Source of the DNA: Leucobacter sp. 7(1)
Lineage (GTDB): Bacteria; Actinomycetota; Actinomycetes; Actinomycetales; Microbacteriaceae
Direction: 5' to 3'
DNA: 64,000 nucleotides
Assembly: GCF_900163635.1 (NCBI RefSeq)
Contig: NZ_FUID01000058.1
Coordinates: 1-64,000 of the forward strand
The translations under genes were made by a program, and so were the position numbers. How positions within the stretch are numbered: the first letter of the stretch is position 1; the number at the start of each line of letters is the position of its first letter. Below the pieces are notes generated by a model, which saw nothing but the letters and a program-made list of their open reading frames with translations, did no database searches and had not been told where the DNA came from. Below are positions 44,233 to 52,297 of this stretch, piece by piece.

Positions 44233-45246
44233 TCACAACCCCCGACTCGGCCCCTCCCGCCGGGCACCAGGCGGGTTAGCTTCAAGGGGATCGTTCTCGA
44301 GCCCCGCCCGCTCACGCAGCCGACGATGCACCCCGTCACGAACCATGTGCAGCAGTTCGCGCACGTCGTCGTACCCGGTGATCACCGTGGCAAGGCCATC
44401 GCGCAGGAGCCGGTGACACCCCGCCGAAGTCGCACTCGTCACCGGCCCCGGCACCGCACCTACAGGCCGGCCGAGCTCGACCGCGCGGGCGGCGGTATGG
44501 AGGGTGCCCGACCGGTAGCCCGCCTCCGCGATTACGACGGTTCCGGAGAGGGCGGCGAGGAGGCGGCCGCGTTGCAGGAACCGCCACTTCGTCGGCGCCG
44601 ACCCCGGCGGCACCTCCGACAACAAGAGACCTTGCTTGCTGATGCGGGTGAGGAGATCGGTGTGCCCGGCCGGGTAGAGCCGGTCAAGCCCGCCAGCCAG
44701 CACCGCAACCGAGGGGCCTCCGGCTGCGAGTGCGGCACGGTGCGCGGCACCATCGATCCCGTACGCACCACCGGAGAACACCCGATGCCCCTCGTCCACC
44801 GCGGACCGCACCAACTCAGCCGTGACGTGCTCCCCATACCCGGTCGAGGCTCGCGCCCCAGTGACGGTGAGCCGTTCCCAGACGGGTTCCGTCAGCAGCT
44901 CGGTGTCACCTCTCGCCCACAGTGCGAACGGTGCACGATCACCGAGGGCGTCGATCCCGGACGGCCAATGCGCATCGCCAGGGATCAGCACCCGCATCCC
45001 ATGACGCTCCGCAGCCGCGATGACTCGCCCGGTGTGTGCGGCGTCGATACGTGGTGCGAGACGCCGCTGCCAGGTATCACCATCCGGCCCCACCGGAACT
45101 CCCGCTCCGATCGCTCGCGCGACGGTTTCGGTAGCGCCGACGGTGCGGATCATCCGACCTGTGACGGTGTCTCCGGGTTCGGAGGCGATGGCGAGGATGA
45201 TCCTCGCGATGCGCTCATCCGCTGCCAGCTCGTTGATCGTGTCCAT
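44233..45246 (-). CDS. DprA/Smf family DNA-processing protein
   Basis: The 337-residue product has the Rossmann-like DprA fold: VTGARASTGYGEHVTAELVR, then FSGGAYGIDGAAHRAAL and AVLAGGLDRLYPAGH, LLSEVPPGSAPTKWRFLQRG, and VVIAEAGYRSGTLHTAARA. Chromosomal DprA loads RecA onto incoming single-stranded DNA. A copy on an ICE next to transfer genes and ssb suggests a role in processing the transferred strand. The ATG with GGGAGCAGGAG upstream is chosen; the open frame further upstream is not coding. Confidence 0.9.
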   Translation of the reverse strand: MDTINELAADERIARIILAIASEPGDTVTGRMIRTVGATETVARAIGAGVPVGPDGDTWQRRLAPRIDAAHTGRVIAAAERHGMRVLIPGDAHWPSGIDALGDRAPFALWARGDTELLTEPVWERLTVTGARASTGYGEHVTAELVRSAVDEGHRVFSGGAYGIDGAAHRAALAAGGPSVAVLAGGLDRLYPAGHTDLLTRISKQGLLLSEVPPGSAPTKWRFLQRGRLLAALSGTVVIAEAGYRSGTLHTAARAVELGRPVGAVPGPVTSATSAGCHRLLRDGLATVITGYDDVRELLHMVRDGVHRRLRERAGLENDPLEANPPGARREGPSRGL

Positions 45247-45429
45247 TGCTCCTGCTCCCTTGCTCGTTGTGCCTGTTGAGCGACAGGTGAGCCTGTGTGC
45301 TCGTCGCGAGGCTGCGCCGCAAGAAGCGAACGCTGGGTCACGCGGGGCGCGTGGGGAGAACAGACAGCGGCTGCTCAAAGTCTCTAGTCGCCGTTGTCGC
45401 CCGATCGCAGGAGATGCGCATCCTTCGGG

Positions 45430-45512
45430 TAAAGTGATCCCTGGTGCGTCGGGAAGTCTGGTCGACATTGACGCCGACCGTATCCGGTTGGCAGTTGCGA
45501 CCGGAGGACACC
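45430..45512 (+). promoter_or_regulatory. promoter and structured 5' leader 1, shared with nhaA
   Basis: TAAAGT (45430-45435) is followed after exactly 10 nt by a 24-nt block (45446-45469) that recurs identically before nhaA. GTCG/CGAC within the block can close a hairpin around GGGAAGTCTGGT. GGTCG (45460-45464) can instead pair with a downstream CGACC. A third hairpin, CCGGT (45484-45488) with ACCGG (45500-45504), would occlude the GGAGG ribosome site (45503-45507). The arrangement looks like a cis-regulatory RNA. Confidence 0.55.
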
Positions 45513-45614
45513 ATGCTTCACATTTTGATCGTGCAGGGCGCGAGTATCCGATTACTTGGCCAGTTCTCGCTGCCTTGTTGTGCAGGTTCTTCAAGCGGCG
45601 AGCCGCGACAGTGA
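45513..45614 (+). CDS. 33-codon upstream ORF coupled to the glycosyltransferase
   Basis: ATG at 45513 has a very strong Shine-Dalgarno (CCGGAGG, 5 nt away). The peptide begins MLHILIVQGASIRLLGQ and ends in a Ser/Gly tail. Its TGA overlaps a GTG (GTGA) that opens the glycosyltransferase frame, so ribosomes could be handed on. It may be a leader peptide controlling downstream translation or a decayed gene. No family is recognised. Confidence 0.5.
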   Translation: MLHILIVQGASIRLLGQFSLPCCAGSSSGEPRQ

Positions 45615-46852
45615 TCGGGCGGCGAGTCCTGGACTCGCAGTTGCGGGTGCTGTTGCTAACGGCTGGTAGCCGTGGTGACGTTGAACCGTTCGTGTCGCTC
45701 GCGTCTGCTCTGCGAGGGGCCGGGCATGCTGTCCGAATATGCGTGCCAGACGACCCGGACGCTGAGTACGGCCCTGATCATGTCAGCCTTGGGGTGAGCT
45801 TTTCTGCCCTCGCCCTCGCTGTTTCTGAGGTCGGAGCGATGCGTGCCTATCGCGAGCACATTGTTCCGGCGATGAGCAAGATCCTGAGTCGCGTGGTGGA
45901 CGAGGCGACCGCATGGCAGCCCGATGTGATCGTTTCTCACCCCAAGTTGCTCACTGTGCCGATCGTGGCAGAGCGTCTTCGCATTCCGTACCTCACGGTC
46001 GAGTTGGCACCGGTGCTGACAGCCACAGCCGAGTTTCCTGCTGCTGGCGTCCTTCGCCGCTCGTACGGACCGGTCCTCAACCGGCTGAGCTACCGTATCC
46101 CTGCCTTAGGTGAACGCATGTTCGCCACTGATATCCGTGCCGCTCGGCAACGCCTCGGGTTTGCCCGCTCTCAGCGGGTATCACCGTCTGCGGGATCGCT
46201 TATCGCGGTGAGCCCATCTCTACTGGCTCGTCCCCTGGACTGGCCCGCAAAAGCCAATATGACTGGCGACTGGCCACGCCAACCTCATCCGGGTGAAGTC
46301 TTGGACGCCGAGGTTTCGGAGTTCCTGTCCGCTCCTGCGCCGTTCGCATACGCCGGGTTCGGGTCGATGCGGGGTGGCGACCCCGCATCGCGGGCGGAAG
46401 CGATCATCGAGGGGGCGCGGAAAGCAGGATTACGGGTACTGCTTGCAACTGGGTGGGGTGGTCTTGAGCCGCCTCGGCGATGTGTTGGGCGAGATCTCTT
46501 GACCGTGTCGTCGGTTCCACACCACCTGGTGCTGCCGGAAGCGTCGGTCGCGATTCATCACGGCGGCGCGGGAACTGTCCACGCAGCATCACGGGCAGGG
46601 ACGCCGTCGGTTCTCGTTCCCTTTCTCGGCGACCAACCCTTTTGGGCGAGGACGCTGCAACGGTCCGGTCTTACCGGCAAGCCCTTACACCGAGATCGTC
46701 TCTCTTCGCAGAACGTTCGTGCGGCGATCGCGGACGCCGTTGGCCGTCAGACCGCCGTGCATAGTGTCGCGGAGCGGATGTGGACAGAGGACGGGCTTGG
46801 CGTTGCGGTCGCCGAAATCGTGCGAGTTGCGGTAGGCGGCACGCGGAGGTGA
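45611..46852 (+). CDS. GT1-family glycosyltransferase
   Basis: The 413-residue GT-B enzyme resembles macrolide/sterol UDP-glycosyltransferases. The N-domain starts LRVLLLTAGSRGDVEPFVSL, and the C-domain has the nucleotide-sugar motif VAIHHGGAGTVHAASRAGTP, followed by PFLGDQPFWA. The start is uncertain: GTG at 45611 overlaps the upstream ORF, while TTG at 45641 sits right at the first strand. The G+C content looks lower than in neighbouring genes. It might inactivate an antibiotic or modify a lipid; the acceptor is unknown. Confidence 0.82.
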   Translation: MIGRRVLDSQLRVLLLTAGSRGDVEPFVSLASALRGAGHAVRICVPDDPDAEYGPDHVSLGVSFSALALAVSEVGAMRAYREHIVPAMSKILSRVVDEATAWQPDVIVSHPKLLTVPIVAERLRIPYLTVELAPVLTATAEFPAAGVLRRSYGPVLNRLSYRIPALGERMFATDIRAARQRLGFARSQRVSPSAGSLIAVSPSLLARPLDWPAKANMTGDWPRQPHPGEVLDAEVSEFLSAPAPFAYAGFGSMRGGDPASRAEAIIEGARKAGLRVLLATGWGGLEPPRRCVGRDLLTVSSVPHHLVLPEASVAIHHGGAGTVHAASRAGTPSVLVPFLGDQPFWARTLQRSGLTGKPLHRDRLSSQNVRAAIADAVGRQTAVHSVAERMWTEDGLGVAVAEIVRVAVGGTRR

Positions 46853-47331
46853 CTGGGACTGTCGTTTTCTTGGGCGACCCGCTTCATATTTCGGCGCCAT
46901 GCGCGACGCGAGAAGTGGAAAATCCCCGCACCCTCGTGTGGGTGTGCGATCTGCGCACTACCGGCGACAAGCGGTCAGCCCGCAAGCGACTGAAGCAAGC
47001 AACCGCAGCGATGTTCGATGTGTGCCGGGTTCGCCGGACGGTACGCCATTTACTGGTGGCGTACACAGTCCAGTCATCCTGCTCGGCGAGCATCGACCAT
47101 GTGGCGTGGACGCTAGCGACACGGCTGCACGCGCAGCTTGAGCTCCGGAGTGGACGAGATATCGATGTCGTGTTCGTGAACATCTCCAACCTCGACGATC
47201 AGAAGCTGCTGTCCGACAGAGCAGTTGAATGGTCTTCGCAGCTCGAGGGCCTCGCTGGAGCTGCTGTTCTTGACTGGGGCGACATCAGGAACGAGAGCAT
47301 TCGTCGAGCCGCGAACCGGGCATATCTATAA
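46849..47331 (+). CDS. unknown protein partnered with the glycosyltransferase
   Basis: The 160-residue product starts at GTG overlapping the glycosyltransferase stop (GTGA). It has a strand-rich core (NPRTLVWVCDLRTTGDKRS, VRHLLVAYTVQSSCSA, DIDVVFVNISNLDD). Basic residues are frequent (SARKRLKQATAAMFD). I recognise no family. Strict coupling to the glycosyltransferase suggests a shared role. Confidence 0.65.
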   Translation: MTGTVVFLGDPLHISAPCATREVENPRTLVWVCDLRTTGDKRSARKRLKQATAAMFDVCRVRRTVRHLLVAYTVQSSCSASIDHVAWTLATRLHAQLELRSGRDIDVVFVNISNLDDQKLLSDRAVEWSSQLEGLAGAAVLDWGDIRNESIRRAANRAYL

Positions 47332-47341
47332 CGCCGCACAG

Positions 47342-47414
47342 TAGAATAGGGATTGGCGCGTCGGGAAGTCTGGTCGACATTTCACTGTTTGTCGACTCCT
47401 GATCGGATCTGCCT
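47342..47414 (+). promoter_or_regulatory. promoter and structured 5' leader 2, nhaA
   Basis: TAGAAT (47342-47347) is followed after 10 nt by the same 24-nt block as leader 1 (47358-47381). GTCGAC occurs twice (47373-47378 and 47391-47396) and the copies can pair with each other, in competition with the GTCG/CGAC hairpin inside the block. The leader ends at the nhaA ATG without a strong Shine-Dalgarno sequence. Sequences outside the block and -10 box are unrelated to leader 1. Confidence 0.55.
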
Positions 47415-48755
47415 ATGACTTCTCGTCCTGCCCACCCCACGCCTCGGCGTTCGCTGTTCCCGAACCGAGGCTCCTATGCCGAAGCCGTGCGCATCGGAGC
47501 CTTGCTCCGCAAGGAAACCGTGGGCGGTGTGCTGCTCGTGGTCTTCGCTGTCGTCGGCATCGTGTGGGCGAACTCGCCCTGGGCAGAGGGCTACTTCGCG
47601 TTGCGGGACTTCGAGATCGGGTACGAGCCTTGGCATCTGAAGCTCAGCCTTGGCGCATGGGCGGCCGACGGACTGCTCGCAATCTTCTTCTTCCTCGTCG
47701 GCCTCGAACTCAAACGAGAGTTCGTCGCCGGAGACCTCCGCCGATTCTCCACCGCGATCGTCCCGGTCGCTGCTGCCGCCGGTGGCGTCGTCGTGCCCGC
47801 ACTCGTCTATGTCGCGATCGTGGCACAGAGCCCGGAGTTGCTGCGCGGTTGGGCGATCCCGACCGCAACAGATATCGCGTTCGCTGTCGCCGTTCTCGCC
47901 CTCATCGGCTCACACCTGCCCAGTCCGCTGCGCATCTTCCTCCTCACCCTCGCCGTGGTCGACGACCTCATCGCGATCACGATCATCGCGGTGTTCTACA
48001 CCGACAGCATCCAGATCGTCCCGCTGCTGCTGGGCCTGCTCGTCATTGCCGTCTATGCGGTCCTCGCCCAGCGGTACCGGCAGTTCTTCCACCTCAAGCC
48101 CGCCGCAGCCTGGCTCGTCCTCCTGCCCATCGGCGTAATCGCTTGGGCATTCGTGCACGCCTCCGGCATTCACGCAACGATCGCGGGTGTCCTCCTCGGA
48201 TTCACCATTCCCGTCCTTCACCGTCGCCGCGACCACACACCAGACACCGAACCTGGCCTCGCAGAGGTCTTCGAGCATCGGTTCCGTCCCCTCTCGGCGG
48301 GGGTCGCGGTCCCCGTCTTCGCGTTCTTCTCCGCAGGCGTCGCCCTCGGTGGTGTCGATGGTTTCCTCTCCGCGCTCGCCGATCCCGTCACGATCGGGAT
48401 CGTGGTCGCACTCGTGGCCGGAAAACCTGTGGGCATTGTCGCCGTCACCTGGCTCACCACCCGAATCCGGGGCATCAACCTCGACCCCGCCCTGAAATGG
48501 GTAGACCTCATCGGGGTCGGACTCCTCGCCGGAATCGGGTTCACCGTCTCGCTGCTCGTTACCGAGCTCAGCTTCTCCGCCACCGACCCGCACCACGACC
48601 ACGCGAAAGTCGCGATCCTTCTCGCCTCCGTACTCGCGGCTCTCATCGCATCGATCCTGCTGAGCACCCGCAACCGTCGCTACCGCCGCATCGCGCAGGA
48701 AGACGCCATCGACGAAGACGGCGACGGGATCCCGGACGTGTACCAGCAGCGGTAG
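47415..48755 (+). CDS. nhaA: Na+/H+ antiporter NhaA
   Basis: The 446-residue protein has about 12 membrane helices. NhaA hallmarks include [18 protein letters not shown], the [14 protein letters not shown] segment and [15 protein letters not shown] with the paired Asp residues that bind Na+, and [13 protein letters not shown]. The C-terminus adds a short acidic tail ([14 protein letters not shown]). It exports Na+ or Li+ for protons. On the ICE it is cargo under its own leader. Confidence 0.94.
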   Translation: MTSRPAHPTPRRSLFPNRGSYAEAVRIGALLRKETVGGVLLVVFAVVGIVWANSPWAEGYFALRDFEIGYEPWHLKLSLGAWAADGLLAIFFFLVGLELKREFVAGDLRRFSTAIVPVAAAAGGVVVPALVYVAIVAQSPELLRGWAIPTATDIAFAVAVLALIGSHLPSPLRIFLLTLAVVDDLIAITIIAVFYTDSIQIVPLLLGLLVIAVYAVLAQRYRQFFHLKPAAAWLVLLPIGVIAWAFVHASGIHATIAGVLLGFTIPVLHRRRDHTPDTEPGLAEVFEHRFRPLSAGVAVPVFAFFSAGVALGGVDGFLSALADPVTIGIVVALVAGKPVGIVAVTWLTTRIRGINLDPALKWVDLIGVGLLAGIGFTVSLLVTELSFSATDPHHDHAKVAILLASVLAALIASILLSTRNRRYRRIAQEDAIDEDGDGIPDVYQQR

Positions 48756-48953
48756 ACAGGGGTCCTCTCACAGCGCATGTGAGGATGCTGTCTGTTCGTA
48801 AACGGGGTTCCAGCGCAACGCGCGAGGCAAGCAGAACCCTCAGACCTGATGCTTCGTGCGCTGGGAATCTGTCTCTAGACCCGCATCTTCCTGACGATGC
48901 TTAACGCTTACTAGGTGTGCCTCGCCCGGACCAGCAAGGCCCTCACCCCTGTT

Positions 48954-49025
48954 CAAGAATCCTGACGACCCATCATGATTCCTGACAGTTTTGCAGTATT
49001 CTTGAAGCATGGTCACGATTCCTGA
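48954..49025 (+). repeat. recombinase-site-like repeats, left end of island
   Basis: Three direct copies of CANGAWTCCTGA begin at 48954, 48974 and 49014, spaced by 20 and 40 bp (the same face of the helix). TTCAAGAAT (48952-48960) is inverted as ATTCTTGAA (48998-49006). The third copy is followed by AGCTGCGGGG, matching the right end of the island. They lie directly upstream of the recombinase gene in the 282-bp gap after nhaA, where no gene is seen. Confidence 0.6.
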
Positions 49026-49037
49026 AGCTGCGGGGCG

Positions 49038-50126
49038 ATGAAGCTCGCGGCGGTGCGGAGCATCGGGACGGCCCGCGGGTGGCGGTCCATGGAGGATGTT
49101 GCGGACTTCGAGCAGGAGATCATCGACCAGTACGCTCTCGCGATGGCCGCTGCCGGGCTCAGCGATGGCTATATCGCGCAGTCCAGAGCGGTCGTGTTCG
49201 AGTTCCTGCATCACCTTGATGCTCCGCTGTGGCAGGCGAGGCCTTCCGATGCGGATATGTTCCTGGCCGGGCTGCGACGGGCAGGGCTGGCGGTCACGAC
49301 CCGAGCGAACAAGGCCGGAGCGATCGCGCAGTTCTACGACTTCGTCATTGCCCGCTACCAGAGCGACATCAACGCGCTGACCGAGTGGGTGATCGAGCAG
49401 CCCGTCGCCGAGTACAACCGGCAGTCCGGGGCGTCGCTGGGCAAGGTCAGGGTGCCGCCGTCCGATACGGAGATCGATCGGCTCTTCGGCGGCTGGGCGG
49501 CCTCCCTCCAGGACGAACGACGCTATCTGCCCGCCGCGAGGAACTACTTCGCTGCGTCGCTCTGGCGGCGGGTCGGGGTGCGCATCACCGAGAGCACGAA
49601 GCTCGACATCCGTGATTGGCGACCCGATCTCGGGGCGCTGGGCAAGCTGCATGTCCGGTTCGGGAAGGGTTCACGCGGACGCGGGTCGAAGCAACGTCTC
49701 GTGCCTGCGATCAACGGCACAGACAAGCTCATCGACTGGTGGCTCGGCGATGTACGACACCGCTTCGGCCCCGATTGGGACAACCCGGATGCCCCGATGA
49801 TCCCCTCCGAACGGTTCGACCATGAGCTCGGCCGTTCCTGGCGGGCCAGCGACGACGTGCTCCGACGAGGCCTCGCCCGAGCCACTGAGCGATTCCTTCC
49901 CGCCTGGGCCGACGGACGGATGACGCCGCACGTGCTCCGGCACTACTGCGCATCATCGCTATATCTGGCGGGCATGGATTTGAAGGCTCTGCAAGAGCTG
50001 CTGGGCTACCAGTGGCTCTCGACCACGACGCAGTACATCCACGTCCCGGGCGAGCACGTCGAGCAGTCGTGGATGCAGGCGAACCGGCGACTGGAACACC
50101 GATTCGAAGGGATGACCGCGCAATGA
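49038..50126 (+). CDS. Tyrosine recombinase of the island (TnpA-like)
   Basis: The 362-residue product has an N-terminal core-binding domain and a catalytic domain with Arg in RRVGVRITESTKLD, Lys in GKGSRGRGSKQRLV, PHVLRHYCASSLY, and LGYQWLSTTTQYIHV with the nucleophilic Tyr. The second His of the usual LGH motif is Tyr here. It overlaps the next gene by ATGA. The length matches TnpA of Tn554; homology to that family is suggested, not shown. Confidence 0.9.
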   Translation: MKLAAVRSIGTARGWRSMEDVADFEQEIIDQYALAMAAAGLSDGYIAQSRAVVFEFLHHLDAPLWQARPSDADMFLAGLRRAGLAVTTRANKAGAIAQFYDFVIARYQSDINALTEWVIEQPVAEYNRQSGASLGKVRVPPSDTEIDRLFGGWAASLQDERRYLPAARNYFAASLWRRVGVRITESTKLDIRDWRPDLGALGKLHVRFGKGSRGRGSKQRLVPAINGTDKLIDWWLGDVRHRFGPDWDNPDAPMIPSERFDHELGRSWRASDDVLRRGLARATERFLPAWADGRMTPHVLRHYCASSLYLAGMDLKALQELLGYQWLSTTTQYIHVPGEHVEQSWMQANRRLEHRFEGMTAQ

Positions 50127-50452
50127 AATGGAATCTGCGAGTCCAGGCTGCCGAGCGCGGCATCTGGAAGTCAGCGGAGCTGCGGCGGATGCTCGCCGAC
50201 GCTGGGCTGGAGATCAGTCAGGGCAAGATGTCGGGGCTGTGGACGGGCACCCCGACCACGATCCGGTTGGACGACCTCGACGTCATCTGCCACGTCCTCG
50301 GCTGCGAGCCGACCGATCTCCTCGTACCTGAACCCGAGAAGGTCCGGGCTCGCAAGCCCAGCGCCCGCCGACGGGAAGAAGCCAACGGGAGCTCGAACGT
50401 CGTCGCGCCCCGGTTCGGCCCGAAGAACGACCGGCCAGCCCCGCCGCTATGA
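50123..50452 (+). CDS. XRE-type HTH protein of the recombinase module
   Basis: The 109-residue product has an XRE/Cro-type HTH (ELRRMLADAGLEISQGKMSG, LWTGTPTTIRLDDLDVICHV, then LGCEPTDLLVPEP) and a basic, disordered C-terminus. It is locked between the two larger module genes by ATGA overlaps on both sides. It is either an accessory DNA-binding factor of the recombinase or a regulator of the module. Confidence 0.85.
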   Translation: MKWNLRVQAAERGIWKSAELRRMLADAGLEISQGKMSGLWTGTPTTIRLDDLDVICHVLGCEPTDLLVPEPEKVRARKPSARRREEANGSSNVVAPRFGPKNDRPAPPL

Positions 50453-52224
50453 GCCCGGCACGCGGCCCGCACGGACCTCTGAGTCCGCCGCTACCCTGCA
50501 CGAGCTGCGGGGTGAAGCCGGCCGCGTGGCTCACACCCCGCATCGACTTCTGCTACGACTGCGTCCCCGGCGGGCCGTTCACGCCGCCGTCCTGCACCAA
50601 GTGCGGATCGACCAAGTATTACAGCCAAGGGCTCTGCGCTCCGTGTCATCCCGGCAGCCCCGGCTACGTCGACTCCTGCCGCGACTGCCTCGCCTGGGGC
50701 GTCTACCGCGGGCTCAACTGGCGCTGCTGGAAGTGTCGTTGGTGGTTCACGCACTACCCGCAGGGCGAATGCGTCTCCTGCCACTGTGAGGTCACTGTCG
50801 GCGAGCAAGGGTACTGTCGGCTCTGCCTGGAAACCGCCCGCTATCACCAAAGGCCCGGTGAACCGCTCGACCTCGACGCGGCTCGCAACTACGGGCAGCA
50901 GCTCTTCTTCGCCTCAATGAACGACGTTCGTCAGCCCGCGGAACTCCACCTGCCGATGGCGATGAGCATCAGCGAAGCGATCCGGGTCATCAACACGCCG
51001 CCGCCGATTCCGACCAGTTACCAGCCGGTGCTGTTCTATCTCGACCCCGATCCCGTGCGGCTGCGGCAGCGCTCCAACGAGATCCAACTACGTGACATCA
51101 CCTCGCGCACCGATCACTTCCTCTACGCCCGAGCCCGCGAGTACGCGTGGAGCAAGCGGCAGACCAACCAGGTCCGGCGCACTCTGAAGGTCCTGCAGCT
51201 CGTGTTCCCCGGCGCGAACCTGCGCTTTCGCGCCTCCGATATCCTCACGATGCGCAGCTACGACGACGGCAGCAACATCCGCTCGACCATCGAGGTCCTC
51301 GAAGATTCCGGCCTGCTCATCGATGACCGGGTTCCCTCATTCACCAAGCTCTTCGAACGCAAGACCCATGCCCTGCCCGAGCCGATGCGATCCCAGCTCG
51401 AGCTCTGGCGCGACATCATGGTCGACGGCTCCAAGACCCCGCCGCGCCGACAGCCTCGCGACACGATGACGGTCAAGGGTCAGATGTATGGCATCCTTCC
51501 CGCGATCACCCGCTGGGTCGAAGACGGGCGCACGAGCCTGGTCGGAATCAGCACCGACGACATCCTCGCCGCGCTTCCTGACGACCCGTCGCGCCGCCAC
51601 ACCATGTTGCTCGGCTTTCGCACTCTGTTCACGATCCTGCGTGGCCGCAAGCAGATCTTCATCGACCCCACCAAAGCGATCCCGCTGCGCAGCCCCAGGC
51701 GCAACATGCCGTTGCCGATGGAACCCACCGCGATCCGCGACGCCCTGGTCAACCCCGATCCCGCGGTCGCCATGGCCGTATCGCTCGTCGCGTTCCACGC
51801 CCTGACCACGCAGCAGGTCCAGCACATCCACCTCACCGACATCATCGACGGGCGACTGCGGATGCCCGACGGCCGTGACATCCCACTCGCGAAACCTGTC
51901 CGCGTCCGCCTGAGCGCGTGGCTCGACCACCGAGCCAAACGCTGGCCGGAAACGAAGAACCCCTACCTGCTCGTCACCGTCCAGACCGCGCCCAGGCTCT
52001 CACCGCCCAGCCGGAACTTCCCCTGGAAGAAAGCCGGCGTCACCGCCCAAGCACTCCGCACCGACCGGATTCTCTACGAAGTCGAGCAGACCGGCGGCGA
52101 CATCAGACGTATCTGCGACCTCTTCGGCATCAGCGTCGAGGGAGCCCTGCGCTACACCGCCACCGGTCAAACCGCTATCAAGGCCGGTCCGATCGACCAG
52201 TTGCTCCCTGCTGCGGCAAGGTGA
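50449..52224 (+). CDS. Zn-ribbon protein with degenerate tyrosine-recombinase fold (TnpB-like)
   Basis: The 591-residue protein has about 150 N-terminal residues crowded with CxxC pairs (CTSCG, CYDC, CTKCG, CAPC, CRDC, CWKC, CVSCHC, CRLC), indicating several zinc ribbons. The middle is helical. The C-terminal part follows the recombinase catalytic pattern in order (FHALTTQQVQHIHLTDI, then VTAQALRTDRILYEVEQTGG and LFGISVEGALRYT), but the first Arg and the His residues are missing, so it is probably not catalytic alone. It is likely a DNA-targeting partner of the first recombinase. Confidence 0.75.
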   Translation: MSPARGPHGPLSPPLPCTSCGVKPAAWLTPRIDFCYDCVPGGPFTPPSCTKCGSTKYYSQGLCAPCHPGSPGYVDSCRDCLAWGVYRGLNWRCWKCRWWFTHYPQGECVSCHCEVTVGEQGYCRLCLETARYHQRPGEPLDLDAARNYGQQLFFASMNDVRQPAELHLPMAMSISEAIRVINTPPPIPTSYQPVLFYLDPDPVRLRQRSNEIQLRDITSRTDHFLYARAREYAWSKRQTNQVRRTLKVLQLVFPGANLRFRASDILTMRSYDDGSNIRSTIEVLEDSGLLIDDRVPSFTKLFERKTHALPEPMRSQLELWRDIMVDGSKTPPRRQPRDTMTVKGQMYGILPAITRWVEDGRTSLVGISTDDILAALPDDPSRRHTMLLGFRTLFTILRGRKQIFIDPTKAIPLRSPRRNMPLPMEPTAIRDALVNPDPAVAMAVSLVAFHALTTQQVQHIHLTDIIDGRLRMPDGRDIPLAKPVRVRLSAWLDHRAKRWPETKNPYLLVTVQTAPRLSPPSRNFPWKKAGVTAQALRTDRILYEVEQTGGDIRRICDLFGISVEGALRYTATGQTAIKAGPIDQLLPAAAR

Positions 52225-52273
52225 ACTCCAGGCAAACACTCCGCGGTGAATGACGGTTACACTTGCAGCCTGG

Positions 52274-52292
52274 TTCGATGGATGTGAATATA
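52274..52292 (+). promoter_or_regulatory. possible ArsR box before trxB
   Basis: TTCGATGGATGTGAATATA matches 12 of 19 positions of the boxes upstream of arsR at the other end of the island and lies 5 bp before the trxB start. It probably brings the resistance operon under arsenic-responsive control. Confidence 0.4.
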
Positions 52293-52297
52293 GAAGC

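Noticed and set aside
45446-47381. The 24-bp direct repeats as a target-site duplication around a 1.9-kb transposon
   Set aside because: No transposase or terminal inverted repeats lie inside, and both copies keep the same 10-nt distance to a TANNNT box although the flanks differ. That favours a functional leader.
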